DNA of 64,000 bases from Taibaiella sp. (GTDB taxonomy: Bacteria > Bacteroidota > Bacteroidia > Chitinophagales > Chitinophagaceae): the NCBI GenBank assembly GCA_019638495.1, contig JAHBTQ010000002.1:682001-746000 (forward strand), read 5' to 3'. Positions within the stretch are counted from its first letter, which is position 1; the number at the start of each line of letters is the position of its first letter. Positions 1 through 8,182 of the stretch are shown here, in pieces. Both the position numbers and the translations under genes were made by a program. Under the pieces are notes generated by a model, which saw nothing but the letters and a program-made list of their open reading frames with translations, was not told where the DNA came from and made no database searches.

Positions 1-103
1 TATTTGACGCAACGGAGTGACAAAGCATGGTAAGAATCACCGCAAAAGCCCTGTACCCGTCAATAAAATGATATCGCTGTTGCCTTTGCCCCGGTAAGCT
101 CAT
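1..103 (-). CDS. Acyltransferase 3 family protein, N-terminus only (cut by window edge)
   Basis: The minus strand opens with an ATG at 101-103 and stays open to the window edge (34 residues visible). The peptide begins MSLPGQRQQRYHFIDGYRAF and continues into a hydrophobic stretch with a His near its end. This matches the start of integral-membrane acyltransferase 3 (OafA/NodX-like) proteins, whose first helix carries an (I/L)DGLRA...LLVVxFH pattern. Such proteins O-acetylate surface polysaccharides or lipids at the inner membrane, which fits the neighbouring sugar aminotransferase and sugar acetyltransferase. A TATCTTTG box lies 42 nt upstream, so this gene has its own promoter after the aminotransferase gene. 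Only the first helix is visible, so substrate and length are unknown. Confidence 0.6.
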   Translation of the reverse strand, partial: MSLPGQRQQRYHFIDGYRAFAVILTMLCHSVASN

Positions 104-145
104 TTACACTAAAATATAAATCTCTGTTTCTATAAAAAGACGCAG

Positions 146-153
146 CAAAGATA
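146..153 (-). promoter_or_regulatory. -7 box of the acyltransferase 3 gene
   Basis: TATCTTTG on the minus strand matches the Bacteroidota TAnnTTTG element exactly. It is 42 nt before the ATG at 103 and 19 nt beyond the aminotransferase stop. No clear -33 TTTG is seen. Confidence 0.45.
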
Positions 154-172
154 ATAATCGATAATGGTCAAG

Positions 173-1303
173 CTATTTAAACATACTGTCAAGCACACGG
201 TAAATCCTGTCGAGATCAGCATCAGACATATTTGACCCTGATGGCAGGCACAGGCCGTTTGCAAACAGCTTGTCACTTACACCATTTCCGTAATAAGGAC
301 TACTACTAAATACCGGTTGCAGGTGCATCGGCTTCCAGAGTGGGCGAGATTCTATATTCTCTGCCTCCAGGGCAAGTCGAAGATCTTCGCGTGTCCTGCC
401 GGCCACATGCGGGTCAATAAGAATTGTCGTAAGCCAGCGATTGCTGAAATATCCCGCCGGTTCGTCACAAAAACTAATACCAGCCTTTCCCGATAGCCTT
501 GTATGGTATTGCTTATATACTTCTCTCCGTTTGGCTACCCTATCGGCAAGCACTTCCATTTGCCCGCGTCCCACTCCTGCACATAAGTTGCTCATTCGAT
601 AGTTGAAACCTATTCGCGAATGCTGATAATGAGGTGCCTCGTCCCGCGCCTGTGTAGCCAGGAAGCGCGCGTCTTTTACCAGTGCATCGTTTTTCGAGAC
701 AAGGGCACCACCACCGGAGGTAGTAATGATCTTATTTCCATTGAAAGACAAAACAGAAACATCTGCCAGAGTACCACATCGGTGGCCATTGATAGATGAA
801 CCGAGGGCTTCTGCAGCATCCTCAATTACAGGAATCCCATATCTATGTGCAATTGCAGTTATCTCAGGCATCTTTGCAGGCATACCATACAGGTGCACTG
901 GTATTATAGCAGCCGGCTTCTTTCCCTTTGCTATCCTGTCCTTAATAGCTTCTTCCAGCAATTCGGGCGACATATTCCAGGTATCTGACTCGCTGTCTAC
1001 GAAAACAGGAGTAGCCCCAACATAAGTTATTGGGTTGGCAGTAGCCGAGAATGTCATGCTTTGGCATATGACCTCATCACCCGGCTTTACGCCCAGTAAA
1101 ACAAGCGCCAGGTGCAGACCGGCAGTACCTGAGCTAAGCGCGGCAGCATGGCAGCCACCACCCAGGAACAGCTCAATATCTTTTTCAAATCCGTTGACAT
1201 TTGGGCCAAGGGGGGCTATCCAATTGGTATCAAACGCTTCCTGAACATATTTTGACTCTGTGCCACCCATGTGAGGCGACGACAACCAAACCTTTTGACT
1301 CAT
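173..1303 (-). CDS. DegT/DnrJ/EryC1/StrS family sugar aminotransferase (PglE-like)
   Basis: A 376-aa PLP-dependent aminotransferase that would transfer an amino group from glutamate to a nucleotide-linked 4-keto sugar, in the cytoplasm, for surface-glycan synthesis. Visible family marks are the N-terminal SSGTAGLHLAL segment (about 57-67), the IEDAAEALGS segment with the PLP-ring Asp near 162, and the Schiff-base Lys near 191 in SFNGNK. The length is normal for the family. Its start overlaps the stop of the upstream acetyltransferase gene by 4 bp, so the two are translationally coupled. An aminotransferase plus a PglD/NeuD-like acetyltransferase is the pair that makes N-acetylated 4-amino sugars such as bacillosamine or N-acetylperosamine; the exact sugar cannot be told from sequence alone. 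Confidence 0.88.
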   Translation of the reverse strand: MSQKVWLSSPHMGGTESKYVQEAFDTNWIAPLGPNVNGFEKDIELFLGGGCHAAALSSGTAGLHLALVLLGVKPGDEVICQSMTFSATANPITYVGATPVFVDSESDTWNMSPELLEEAIKDRIAKGKKPAAIIPVHLYGMPAKMPEITAIAHRYGIPVIEDAAEALGSSINGHRCGTLADVSVLSFNGNKIITTSGGGALVSKNDALVKDARFLATQARDEAPHYQHSRIGFNYRMSNLCAGVGRGQMEVLADRVAKRREVYKQYHTRLSGKAGISFCDEPAGYFSNRWLTTILIDPHVAGRTREDLRLALEAENIESRPLWKPMHLQPVFSSSPYYGNGVSDKLFANGLCLPSGSNMSDADLDRIYRVLDSMFK

Positions 1304-1905
1304 TGTTTTTCGTTGATCTTAATTATCCTGCCGGGATTGCCCACTACGGTTGCAAAATCCGGCACGTCTTTGATAATGACGGCACCTGCTCCAATGGTGC
1401 ACCACTTTCCTATCCTGATACCTTGTATGGCCACAGCACCGGCCCCAAAATGCGTACCTTCTCCAATATGTACATCACCACTCAGCGTAGCATTCGGAGA
1501 CACGTGAGAGAAGTCGCCCAAAACACAGTCATGATCTATAGAAGCTGAGGTGTTTACGATACAGTGTCTACCTATCCTGCTTTCAGCATTGATCATCACG
1601 CCGGCCATTACCACGGTACCCTCTCCTATTGTTGCGCGCGATGAAATATGAGCTGTAGGATGAATTGCAATACCAAATGATAGCTGCGCTTCAAGTTTGG
1701 CAGCCACTTTTTGCCTGGTTGCATTTACACCTATGGCTATAACACATTTTTTGTCGTTATGTGGTTTTGCAAATGGCTTTATTACAGGATATTGCCAGAC
1801 AGGCGGCTTCACTGCATCGTCCCATATTTCGATGCCATCGACCCCCATACTTTCAAGTATCTCGATAATGACTTTTCCGTGTCCGCTGGCGCCGTAAACG
1901 ATCAT
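1300..1905 (-). CDS. PglD/NeuD-like sugar O/N-acyltransferase
   Basis: A 201-aa acetyltransferase of the NeuD/PglD/VioB family. Residues 1-75 form a Rossmann-like nucleotide-sugar binding part (VYGASGHGKV at 3-12). Residues 80-195 are left-handed beta-helix hexapeptide repeats. The SIDHDC motif with His near 125 corresponds to the catalytic-base region of PglD. It would use acetyl-CoA to acetylate the amino sugar made by the overlapping downstream aminotransferase. It is the first gene of the two-gene unit, with a perfect TATATTTG box 19 nt upstream of its ATG. Confidence 0.85.
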   Translation of the reverse strand: MIVYGASGHGKVIIEILESMGVDGIEIWDDAVKPPVWQYPVIKPFAKPHNDKKCVIAIGVNATRQKVAAKLEAQLSFGIAIHPTAHISSRATIGEGTVVMAGVMINAESRIGRHCIVNTSASIDHDCVLGDFSHVSPNATLSGDVHIGEGTHFGAGAVAIQGIRIGKWCTIGAGAVIIKDVPDFATVVGNPGRIIKINEKQ

Positions 1906-1924
1906 AACTGTATGATGAGCCCGG

Positions 1925-1932
1925 CAAATATA
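1925..1932 (-). promoter_or_regulatory. -7 box of the acetyltransferase-aminotransferase unit
   Basis: TATATTTG on the minus strand, 19 nt upstream of the ATG at 1905, an exact match to TAnnTTTG. It lies in the 155-bp divergent space with the gene starting at 2061. Confidence 0.55.
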
Positions 1933-2060
1933 GCTATCGATTCTGAGGAAACCTTGGGAGTCTCAGGCAGTGGACTGCACTGCCGCCGAGATTGCGTGAA
2001 CGAAATGAGACTTCAATGCAAAAATTGAATTAATTTCAATGCTACATTATTAATGTCGGC

Positions 2061-3206
2061 ATGGCAAAACAGTTCTCTTTTCTTATACCGATCTCCTGTT
2101 TACTAGCAGCATCGCAGCAGCCTACCCTGCCACCGGGCAACTGGGCTCAATTGAAGGGAATAGGTATAGAAGGAAAAGTCCAAACGCTTAGGGAAGTGAC
2201 ATTGCAAAAGATGACTGTTCCCCACGGTGCCGAATATGAATACAAATGGGATACCGTCTCACTCAGCCAATACACCTTTGATAACCGTGGCAATCTTTTG
2301 TCGTGGTCGCTAAAAAAGCGCCGCTCAAGAGAACGACTTAACCCGCACACCGATCACTATTCACACCTGGTAACCTATGTGGACGACTCAAGTACGTTTG
2401 ACAAATTCAATCGGTTGATAGGTTCGCGAAGATGGGTTGAAGAAGGATATGCTACTGCAAACTGGATCTACGGCGAATCAACAGGCATCCATACCACCGG
2501 ATACAACGGCAAAAACAGCGACACGGAGCGAATTTCACTGATAACGGATGGCACCTTGCAACTGGCAGAGTATCGCGATATAAGCGGGTGCCTTACGAAA
2601 AGGATTTTCACAGACACAGATTTCGATTCAACAGTATTATACAAGGATTGCGGCAAAGGAACACGGGCAATCACTACTTATCAGAAGTCGATGACAGATA
2701 GCATTGTTGGAATAAGACGAATGGACTATAGTAATGGCATGTCTTCAGGCAGCACTGTAAGAACCTATAAAGACCGAAAGCTGGAAGAAACGATCATCGA
2801 CCACACCGGTAATGTATCTGAGCGCACCATCTATACTTATGACAAACAGGGCTACCTCTCCGAGGAAGCAATATTTGACCGGCGCGACAAGCAACTTAAG
2901 AAAGTTACATATGCCTATGATAGCAGGGGCCATAGAATTTCAGAATGCCTCTATGGCACTGACCCCAAAATGTATGAGTGGAAGAAAGACTATCATTACG
3001 ATTTTGACGAACTATTACGGGTTACAAAACAGGTGATTGGCACCTCATATCCCCGCACACACTATGACACACCGCCATACGTTACGAAACTATTCCGTAA
3101 CCGAGATGGGCACAACAACGTACTGGAAGAGCTTACCATTATTGGCCCGGAAAATGAAGCCGATACTGCCATAATAACAAGGCAAATCACCTATTTCGAG
3201 AAGTAA
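2061..3206 (+). CDS. Secreted protein with YD/RHS-like repeats, function unknown
   Basis: A 381-aa protein. The N-terminus has a short Lys-containing start and a hydrophobic run (FSFLIPISCLLAASQ), so it is probably exported. The body has repeated motifs of the form Y-x-Y-D-x-x-G-x-L-x-E (for example YTYDKQGYLSEE and YAYDSRGHRISE around residues 260-305) that resemble the YD repeats of RHS/teneurin-type beta-strand shells. It is much shorter than RHS toxins and has no core or toxin domain, so it resembles the small YD-repeat proteins common in Bacteroidota. It ends 5 bp from the stop of the convergent gene at 3212. Role unknown. Confidence 0.6.
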   Translation: MAKQFSFLIPISCLLAASQQPTLPPGNWAQLKGIGIEGKVQTLREVTLQKMTVPHGAEYEYKWDTVSLSQYTFDNRGNLLSWSLKKRRSRERLNPHTDHYSHLVTYVDDSSTFDKFNRLIGSRRWVEEGYATANWIYGESTGIHTTGYNGKNSDTERISLITDGTLQLAEYRDISGCLTKRIFTDTDFDSTVLYKDCGKGTRAITTYQKSMTDSIVGIRRMDYSNGMSSGSTVRTYKDRKLEETIIDHTGNVSERTIYTYDKQGYLSEEAIFDRRDKQLKKVTYAYDSRGHRISECLYGTDPKMYEWKKDYHYDFDELLRVTKQVIGTSYPRTHYDTPPYVTKLFRNRDGHNNVLEELTIIGPENEADTAIITRQITYFEK

Positions 3207-3211
3207 CGGGC

Positions 3212-3703
3212 CTAGCGGGTGAGTGCAAACTTCATGCCTTTGCCCATAATAACCGTGCCACCCGGTTCGCCCGGCCGCACTCGCAACACCTCAACCCTGT
3301 TGAAGTAGGCAGTATCTCCGGCTTTCAGCCTGCTATACAAGCTCATGGCAACTCCCGGACTCAATGTATCCCCGGGACAGTACTCTGATAGATAGTCGAA
3401 CATCACCATCGGCCGACCAACAGAATCTTCATACATCTGCCTTTCTCCGTACATGAATTCAAACCCGGTAACCCGATATCTATTCCCCGCAGAGTCGCGG
3501 GCCTGCAGACCCTGCTTAACGAGTTTTGTAAACTCGTCCCTGCTTATCATTCCACCTTTCTTATCTGAATTGCCCAGGAAAGCCTGTGGCATCAGCACTT
3601 TATGCGGTTTTGACCCGGTAGGCGCAGCTTTTTTCTGCGCATTAGCGGGCATTGAAGCAACCAATGAAACACCACAAACCAGCAGTACCGACAATAAACG
3701 CAT
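3212..3703 (-). CDS. Small secreted protein, possibly GldM C-terminal-domain-like
   Basis: A 163-aa protein with a clear signal peptide (MRLLSVLLVCGVSLVASMPA, cleavage after ANA). The ATG at 3703 is preferred over an in-frame TTG three codons upstream because the peptide then starts MRLLSV. The mature part has a beta-rich layout: an F-x-x-L-V-K-Q-G start, GNRYRVTGFEF, and a terminal L-K-A-G-D-T-A-Y-F stretch followed by V-x-P-G. This loosely recalls the last domain of the gliding/T9SS protein GldM, but the similarity is weak and by eye. A TATTTTTG box lies only 6 nt before the ATG. No operon partner; the 3' end nearly touches the convergent gene. Confidence 0.55.
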   Translation of the reverse strand: MRLLSVLLVCGVSLVASMPANAQKKAAPTGSKPHKVLMPQAFLGNSDKKGGMISRDEFTKLVKQGLQARDSAGNRYRVTGFEFMYGERQMYEDSVGRPMVMFDYLSEYCPGDTLSPGVAMSLYSRLKAGDTAYFNRVEVLRVRPGEPGGTVIMGKGMKFALTR

Positions 3704-3709
3704 GATTCT

Positions 3710-3717
3710 CAAAAATA
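3710..3717 (-). promoter_or_regulatory. -7 box very close to the start codon at 3703
   Basis: TATTTTTG on the minus strand matches TAnnTTTG and ends 6 nt before the ATG. If it is the true -7 element, the transcript would have almost no 5' leader. Confidence 0.35.
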
Positions 3718-3795
3718 GCCATTTTCAGTTGTCAATCATCATGCTCCGTTATTTTTTTGAGGTGCCCCCATCCACATGATTGATACTACTCAAAG

Positions 3796-3829
3796 CAAAA
3801 GCCCCGGCGCGAAAACCAGGGCCTTTTTT
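3796..3829 (-). terminator. Rho-independent terminator of the NarL-type regulator gene
   Basis: A GCCC(c)GG / CC(a)GGGC stem with A-rich and T-rich flanks. Read on the minus strand it follows the regulator stop at 3874 and ends in TTTTG. The plus-strand side has a TTTTTT run, so it could work in both directions. Confidence 0.6.
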
Positions 3830-3873
3830 CATTAAAACAACACACATTCTGCGCGCCCAATGGACGCGATTAC

Positions 3874-4521
3874 CTATTTACCGGCAAATACCTTGTTTAT
3901 TGCGTCTGTTCTTGAGTTCACCTGCAGTTTCTCGTAGATATTGTGAATATGCTTCCTTACTGTTTCCACGCTTACGTACAGTGCACCAGCAATCTCTTTA
4001 TATCGAAACCCTTTCGATAGATACTCCAGTATCTCCTGCTCGCGTGCAGATAACTTTTCCAGTTCTGCATTCCTTTGCGGTTTATCACGTTCCGCAAAGT
4101 AGCGGGCAACCTTTCTGGCTATCTGGCTGCTCATTGGAGCACCGCCCATGTGAGCATCCTTTATTGCCTCAATGATCTTTTCAGGCGCGGTGGACTTAGT
4201 GATATAGCCGGTAGCGCCGGCCTGGAGAGCACTAAATATAGAATCACTGTCCTCCAACGACGTGCACATCACAAACTCCGTATCGGGGCATGACTCCCGG
4301 AGCATGCCTACACAGCCAATACCGGATACACCACCCGGCAAATGAATGTCGACAAGAGCCACATCCACACATAGCCCGGGTATCCCCTTGATCGCTGTTT
4401 CAGAATCGTGGTAGACGCCAACACAAGTCAGCTCAGCATCGCCGTCAACCAGCATCGACAGCATCTCACGGGTTTGCTGCTGATCTTCTACAACCACTAC
4501 TCTTATTACGGATTTTTCCAT
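3874..4521 (-). CDS. NarL/FixJ-type response regulator
   Basis: A 215-aa two-component response regulator. The receiver domain covers about residues 5-120, with acidic residues E12/D13, phospho-acceptor Asp58 in ALVDIHLPGG, and the conserved Lys near 109. A LuxR-type helix-turn-helix covers about 149-210 (LSAREQEILEYLSKG, then KEIAGALYVSVETVRKHI). No histidine kinase is adjacent, so it is an orphan here; the TPR protein at 16464 is of the type often linked to such regulators but is 12 kb away. A terminator follows it. Upstream are a TACTTTTG box and an inverted repeat at 4593-4611. Confidence 0.9.
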   Translation of the reverse strand: MEKSVIRVVVVEDQQQTREMLSMLVDGDAELTCVGVYHDSETAIKGIPGLCVDVALVDIHLPGGVSGIGCVGMLRESCPDTEFVMCTSLEDSDSIFSALQAGATGYITKSTAPEKIIEAIKDAHMGGAPMSSQIARKVARYFAERDKPQRNAELEKLSAREQEILEYLSKGFRYKEIAGALYVSVETVRKHIHNIYEKLQVNSRTDAINKVFAGK

Positions 4522-4567
4522 TACAACTACGTAAAAGTAGGTACGCCAACCCCGGAATGCAATTACA

Positions 4568-4575
4568 CAAAAGTA
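4568..4575 (-). promoter_or_regulatory. -7 box of the NarL-type regulator gene
   Basis: TACTTTTG on the minus strand, an exact TAnnTTTG match, 46 nt before the ATG at 4521. Confidence 0.45.
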
Positions 4576-4592
4576 GTATTTTCAGACCATCA

Positions 4593-4611
4593 CATATAGT
4601 CTTTCTATATG
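4593..4611. promoter_or_regulatory. Perfect 7-bp inverted repeat at the regulator promoter
   Basis: CATATAG, 5-nt spacer TCTTT, CTATATG. It sits about where the -33 region would fall relative to the box at 4568-4575, so it could be an operator (perhaps autoregulatory). It is also just after the stop at 4622, but without a T-run it is a poor terminator. Confidence 0.35.
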
Positions 4612-4621
4612 CTTACTCCAC

Positions 4622-5323
4622 CTACCCTAAAGGTATCAGATCTGCAAACCAAAATGCACTCTTTTCACCCGCATTATCATATTCCCTGCAAACAATTTCG
4701 CCCATCTTAAATGCAATTTCCTCACTAAAGAAAGGTGCAGCATAGCAGAACGTATGGAACTCACCGTTTTCACCGCAGGGGTCCACACCTGCAGGCAAAT
4801 CGCTGAAAAAAGAAGCATCCAGGTGCCGGCCTGCAAATGACTTATCCAGGAAAGCGTCATTAACACAAACCACCACCGCACGAAACCCCGACTCAACGAA
4901 GTAAGAAAGCAGATCACGCGTATCCTCGCCCCAAAGCGGGAAAACTGCAGACAAGCCCACCCTTTCGAGTTGTTGTTCCCGGTAGCGCCTTAGGTCTTCA
5001 AGGTAAATATCACCAAAGGCAGCGTGGGTAAATCCATCACCCTTCAATCGCCCCACCTCTCCCATCATCAGTTGCTCATACTCCTCGTTGGTCGGTGATT
5101 GTGGCAGTGAAATTTCCGTGTGCGGAAGCCCGATTGCTTTGATCTGGGCATGAAGAAGCTCTGTGCGTACCCCATGCATGCTTACCCGGTTGTGAAAACC
5201 ATTTACCGTCGTTAGCAAATGACGAACATCATACCGCACATCACTAAACAGGCGATGCAGGGCCATTGCAGAGTCTTTTCCGATGCTCCAGTTGAAAAAG
5301 GTCTTATTGGGTATGTTCACCAT
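4622..5323 (-). CDS. Dph6/DUF71-like PP-loop ATP-binding protein (diphthine--ammonia ligase family)
   Basis: A 233-aa protein of the adenine nucleotide alpha-hydrolase superfamily. The PP-loop is NWSIGKDSAMAL (about residues 11-22), a variant of SGGKDS. Further family features are HxxxxxxEIxLP near 55 and the GDIYLEDLRRYRE segment near 107. Eukaryotic and archaeal members amidate diphthine. Bacteria lack diphthamide, so the bacterial substrate is unknown and could be a cobalamin or peptide amidation step. The ATG at 5321-5323 is chosen over an in-frame TTG 14 codons upstream because homologues start just before the FNWS motif and a promoter-like box falls at 5363-5370. Confidence 0.8.
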   Translation of the reverse strand: MVNIPNKTFFNWSIGKDSAMALHRLFSDVRYDVRHLLTTVNGFHNRVSMHGVRTELLHAQIKAIGLPHTEISLPQSPTNEEYEQLMMGEVGRLKGDGFTHAAFGDIYLEDLRRYREQQLERVGLSAVFPLWGEDTRDLLSYFVESGFRAVVVCVNDAFLDKSFAGRHLDASFFSDLPAGVDPCGENGEFHTFCYAAPFFSEEIAFKMGEIVCREYDNAGEKSAFWFADLIPLG

Positions 5324-5362
5324 TTTTTCCGCCTTAACTATACGCCGACAACTTCGGCAATT

Positions 5363-5370
5363 CAAAGATA
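5363..5370 (-). promoter_or_regulatory. -7 box of the PP-loop protein gene
   Basis: TATCTTTG on the minus strand, 39 nt before the ATG at 5323. Its position overlaps the alternative TTG start, which supports the downstream ATG. Confidence 0.45.
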
Positions 5371-5483
5371 TACAGGCATAGTCATACTGACATCTTCTTC
5401 CGCACTATGGCACTACAATACCTGCGAAACAGACCGGCCATTTTCCATGCCAATCCTCAAATCCGGACCATTCCGGTTAGGAC

Positions 5484-5509
5484 AAAAAAGGGAGCGGAAA
5501 ACCGCCCCC
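5484..5509 (-). terminator. Rho-independent terminator of the padR-pspC operon
   Basis: On the minus strand a GGGGGCGG-TTTT-CCGCTCCC hairpin (one mismatch) is followed by TTTTTT. It lies about 45 nt after the stop of the PspC protein at 5554. Confidence 0.7.
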
Positions 5510-5553
5510 ATGTTTATCAAGCAAACAAAAATCCTTTATCATATGTCGTCCGA

Positions 5554-7464
5554 CTAATCCCAATGCGCTTCCTCTACATCAACATCAATGTCTTCGTCAT
5601 CCTCGTCTTCATTATCAATTTTGCGATGACGGCGTTTCCTTTCAGCTTTTTGCTCGCCACCCACACGCTCCAGGCCAGAGGGGGTCATAATATATTCGCT
5701 GCCCGCGTCATAGCTGCGCTGTTTGTTCCAGTGACGGTAGTGTACACCGTGTCTGCCTGTGTTAATGGTATACCAGCTATAATTGTCCACTGCGTCACTC
5801 ACCGACACCGACTTACCTATGGGGACATCAATAGTCAGCAACACCTGTTGGTTACGGAATTTATCCTGGCGGCTTATCACAAATCCCTTTGCAAGTGTAA
5901 GTACACTATCCTGTTGCACAATATCGAATGCAATATGACCGGCCATATTCCTTGCATCAGCACTATTTCCGGCTCGGCTGGCACGCGCCAGGTATACATG
6001 GAACAGTGAATCTGAACTTTGGGTGATATTCACCCTTACATTATTAAGCCAAAGCGAGTCTGAGCCAACCAGGCGGAATTCATCATTCTCCTCATCCCAT
6101 TCGCCCCACCAACGGCTGTGACGTGCCGTGGTGTGGGGTGCATACTCACTTACGTTTACATATAGCTTACCGTTAGACGGCTGCACTACCTGCATTTCAT
6201 CTTCCAGCACAGCGCGGGTTTTAAAATTATTGACCACAGCACCGATCGTGGCAAGTGCGCAAACCACGCCAACGATCCACAGAGCGGTAAAAACATAACC
6301 CAATACATGCCTGCGGCTACGAACACCCATAATGCGGCGAATAAGCCAAACAGCAAGTGCCAGCAAGGGGATGCCCAGAGTAAGGCTTATGCCCGTCCAT
6401 ACCATAGCGTGCTCTTGCCAGCTACTAAGGAAGAAGCCGGTAAACGGCGTAATGGCAGCACCCGCAAATGAAATCCCGATAAGTGCACTAAACAGACCTA
6501 ATGCCACACATCCCGCCACAAAGAGGAAGAATGCTTTGAACAGCACAGCCAATACGCGACCCAGGCTATGTCCCAGCGATTGGCGTGACTGCGGTGACGC
6601 AGGGGATGTAGCCTTTGCCTGGTTTGCTGCCTTTATAGAATTAATATCTATCTTTTCTCCACGCATTTCCATACGCTCAGTCGATGAGTTTGCATAAGGC
6701 AATGCTATCCACAGGATGAGATAGAGTATAAAGAATGCACTGCCAAATGACCCGAAGAAGAAGCCAGGCGCCAGGCCCATGTGCCATGTGAAGATATCCA
6801 TGCTCCGGAAGATCATGCTGATGATGATAGGCGCAAGGAACACCAGGCGCACTTTCCACACCTCCATGCGGAAGTAGACAGCCAGTCCGCCGCATACCCC
6901 GGCAATAACCTTATCGTCGGGATTGCGGAAGAGACGATGAGTGACCTGGGTAGCAGGGCTGCGCAATGGCACTATTAGCCACAGCAGTATGTATATCCAG
7001 AAAAGTGCTCCGAAAAGCAGCACGAAAAGGACGCGCATGATCACCGGGTCTATGTTCATTCGTGCCGCAAGGCCGCTGCACACCCCGGCTATCATCTTAT
7101 CATCTGCGTTGCGGAATAGTCCGCCCGGGCCTGCCGGGGCCGCATTATAACTGGTGCTGCCTGCTTGCTGCTGACGCTCTTGTTTTTCCTCGTCACCATC
7201 AGCAGCAGAGATATCCTCTACCCTGCCTATGCTGTCTATAACAGCATTAAGATCGTTGATGTTAATGCAAGAGGCTCCCTGCTTCAACCTTGCCGCAAGT
7301 AGCTCGGCTATCCTGCTCTCAATGTCAGCTATTATTTCATCACCACTTTCCTCATTTGCAAAATAGCGGCTCAATGCATCTGAATATTTTTTCAGTGCCT
7401 CGTAAGCAGATTCCTCTATCGGGATTACCCTGCCGCGAAAATTGATATTTATTACCTTTTCCAT
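5554..7464 (-). CDS. Membrane protein with two PspC domains and an acidic tail
   Basis: A 636-aa inner-membrane protein. Residues 1-110 are a soluble head that includes the segment YEALKKYSDALSRYF. Two PspC domains follow at about 113-170 and 178-265, each with LFRN(A/P)DDK(M/V)IAGVC(S/G)GLA and a transmembrane helix. Two or three more helices lie near 300-420. The periplasmic or cytosolic C-terminal half (about 430-600) is beta-rich and recalls the LiaF/DUF4097-like part of Bacteroidota PspC proteins. The last 40 residues are a basic KAERKRRHRK patch followed by a run of Asp/Glu. PspC domains sense envelope stress. The gene is 29 bp downstream of a PadR-family regulator, a common stress-response pairing. 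Confidence 0.85.
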   Translation of the reverse strand: MEKVININFRGRVIPIEESAYEALKKYSDALSRYFANEESGDEIIADIESRIAELLAARLKQGASCININDLNAVIDSIGRVEDISAADGDEEKQERQQQAGSTSYNAAPAGPGGLFRNADDKMIAGVCSGLAARMNIDPVIMRVLFVLLFGALFWIYILLWLIVPLRSPATQVTHRLFRNPDDKVIAGVCGGLAVYFRMEVWKVRLVFLAPIIISMIFRSMDIFTWHMGLAPGFFFGSFGSAFFILYLILWIALPYANSSTERMEMRGEKIDINSIKAANQAKATSPASPQSRQSLGHSLGRVLAVLFKAFFLFVAGCVALGLFSALIGISFAGAAITPFTGFFLSSWQEHAMVWTGISLTLGIPLLALAVWLIRRIMGVRSRRHVLGYVFTALWIVGVVCALATIGAVVNNFKTRAVLEDEMQVVQPSNGKLYVNVSEYAPHTTARHSRWWGEWDEENDEFRLVGSDSLWLNNVRVNITQSSDSLFHVYLARASRAGNSADARNMAGHIAFDIVQQDSVLTLAKGFVISRQDKFRNQQVLLTIDVPIGKSVSVSDAVDNYSWYTINTGRHGVHYRHWNKQRSYDAGSEYIMTPSGLERVGGEQKAERKRRHRKIDNEDEDDEDIDVDVEEAHWD

Positions 7465-7493
7465 TTTAGATGTGTGTTTTGATGTATTGTCCG

Positions 7494-7865
7494 CTATTGA
7501 TTGTCTGTGAGGGGTGGCAATGATTCCTGTTTATCCTTTAATGTATTTACAGCATTCGCCAGTTCGTCCCAGGTCCCTTCAAGTTTCCGGTAAAACTCGA
7601 TACCACTTTCAGTCAGTGAAAAATACTTTCGCGGCGGCCCCGAACTGCTTTCTACCCACCGGTAAGTTAGCAGTCCGGCATTCTTTAGGCGCGTCAGCAA
7701 TGGGTACAGTGTACCCTCCAGCACCTGGAGCTTTGCCTCGCGCATTTCCTCAACTATATCACTGGGATATGCCTCTCCTCTCCTTATCACAGAGAGGATG
7801 CAGAACTCCAGTATGCCTCGCCGCATCTGGCTCTGCGTATTCTCTATATTGAACTTAGTCTCCAT
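7494..7865 (-). CDS. PadR-family transcriptional regulator
   Basis: A 123-aa winged-helix repressor. The core is MRRGILEFCILSVIRRGEAY, then SDIVEEMREAKLQVLEGTLY and PLLTRLKNAGLLTYRWVESS, with GPPRKYFSLTESG as the wing. This is the standard PadR N-terminal domain plus a short C-terminal helix (PadR-s2 type). It is the first gene of a two-gene operon with the PspC protein and probably autoregulates. A perfect -7 box and GTAC-containing palindromes lie upstream. Confidence 0.92.
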   Translation of the reverse strand: METKFNIENTQSQMRRGILEFCILSVIRRGEAYPSDIVEEMREAKLQVLEGTLYPLLTRLKNAGLLTYRWVESSSGPPRKYFSLTESGIEFYRKLEGTWDELANAVNTLKDKQESLPPLTDNQ

Positions 7866-7885
7866 GTACAGAACTATTTACCACA

Positions 7886-7893
7886 CAAATGTA
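7886..7893 (-). promoter_or_regulatory. -7 box of the padR-pspC operon
   Basis: TACATTTG on the minus strand, an exact TAnnTTTG match 20 nt before the ATG at 7865. Confidence 0.6.
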
Positions 7894-7918
7894 TGCACTG
7901 TTTGGTACTTTGCGCCAC

Positions 7919-7928
7919 ATAGTACTAT
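7919..7928. promoter_or_regulatory. Palindrome upstream of padR, possible PadR operator
   Basis: ATAGTACTAT is a perfect 10-bp palindrome about 25 bp upstream of the -7 box. GTAC recurs at 7905-7908 and 7866-7869. PadR repressors bind short dyads in their own promoters, so this is a plausible operator; that role is inferred. Confidence 0.35.
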
Positions 7929-8182
7929 ATATTTTACATACTTATACACATATCATTGTTTATCAGCACACATAATAGTTTGTTGACTACATTTTAACTA
8001 AGAAGATGCTGCTTTACGTGCTAAAATTGTTCAGAATAGAACATTACAAACTGGTCAAAGGCGCAGAAAACGCTACATAAGACATTAAGAAAGCACAAGC
8101 GATTGAAGTGCTACAATGATAAGGGAACCGACTCAAAGACTTTAGGAACCAGATTACATGACCTGGGAGTATCCGGTTTTGA

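Larger units (their letters stand above)
7866..8182. other. 317-bp AT-rich intergenic region
   Basis: The right of the padR start holds its promoter and palindromes (to about 7930). The rest is AT-rich and has no convincing small gene on either strand. It includes the 3' flank of the PorP/SprF gene, where no terminator hairpin was recognised. Confidence 0.5.
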
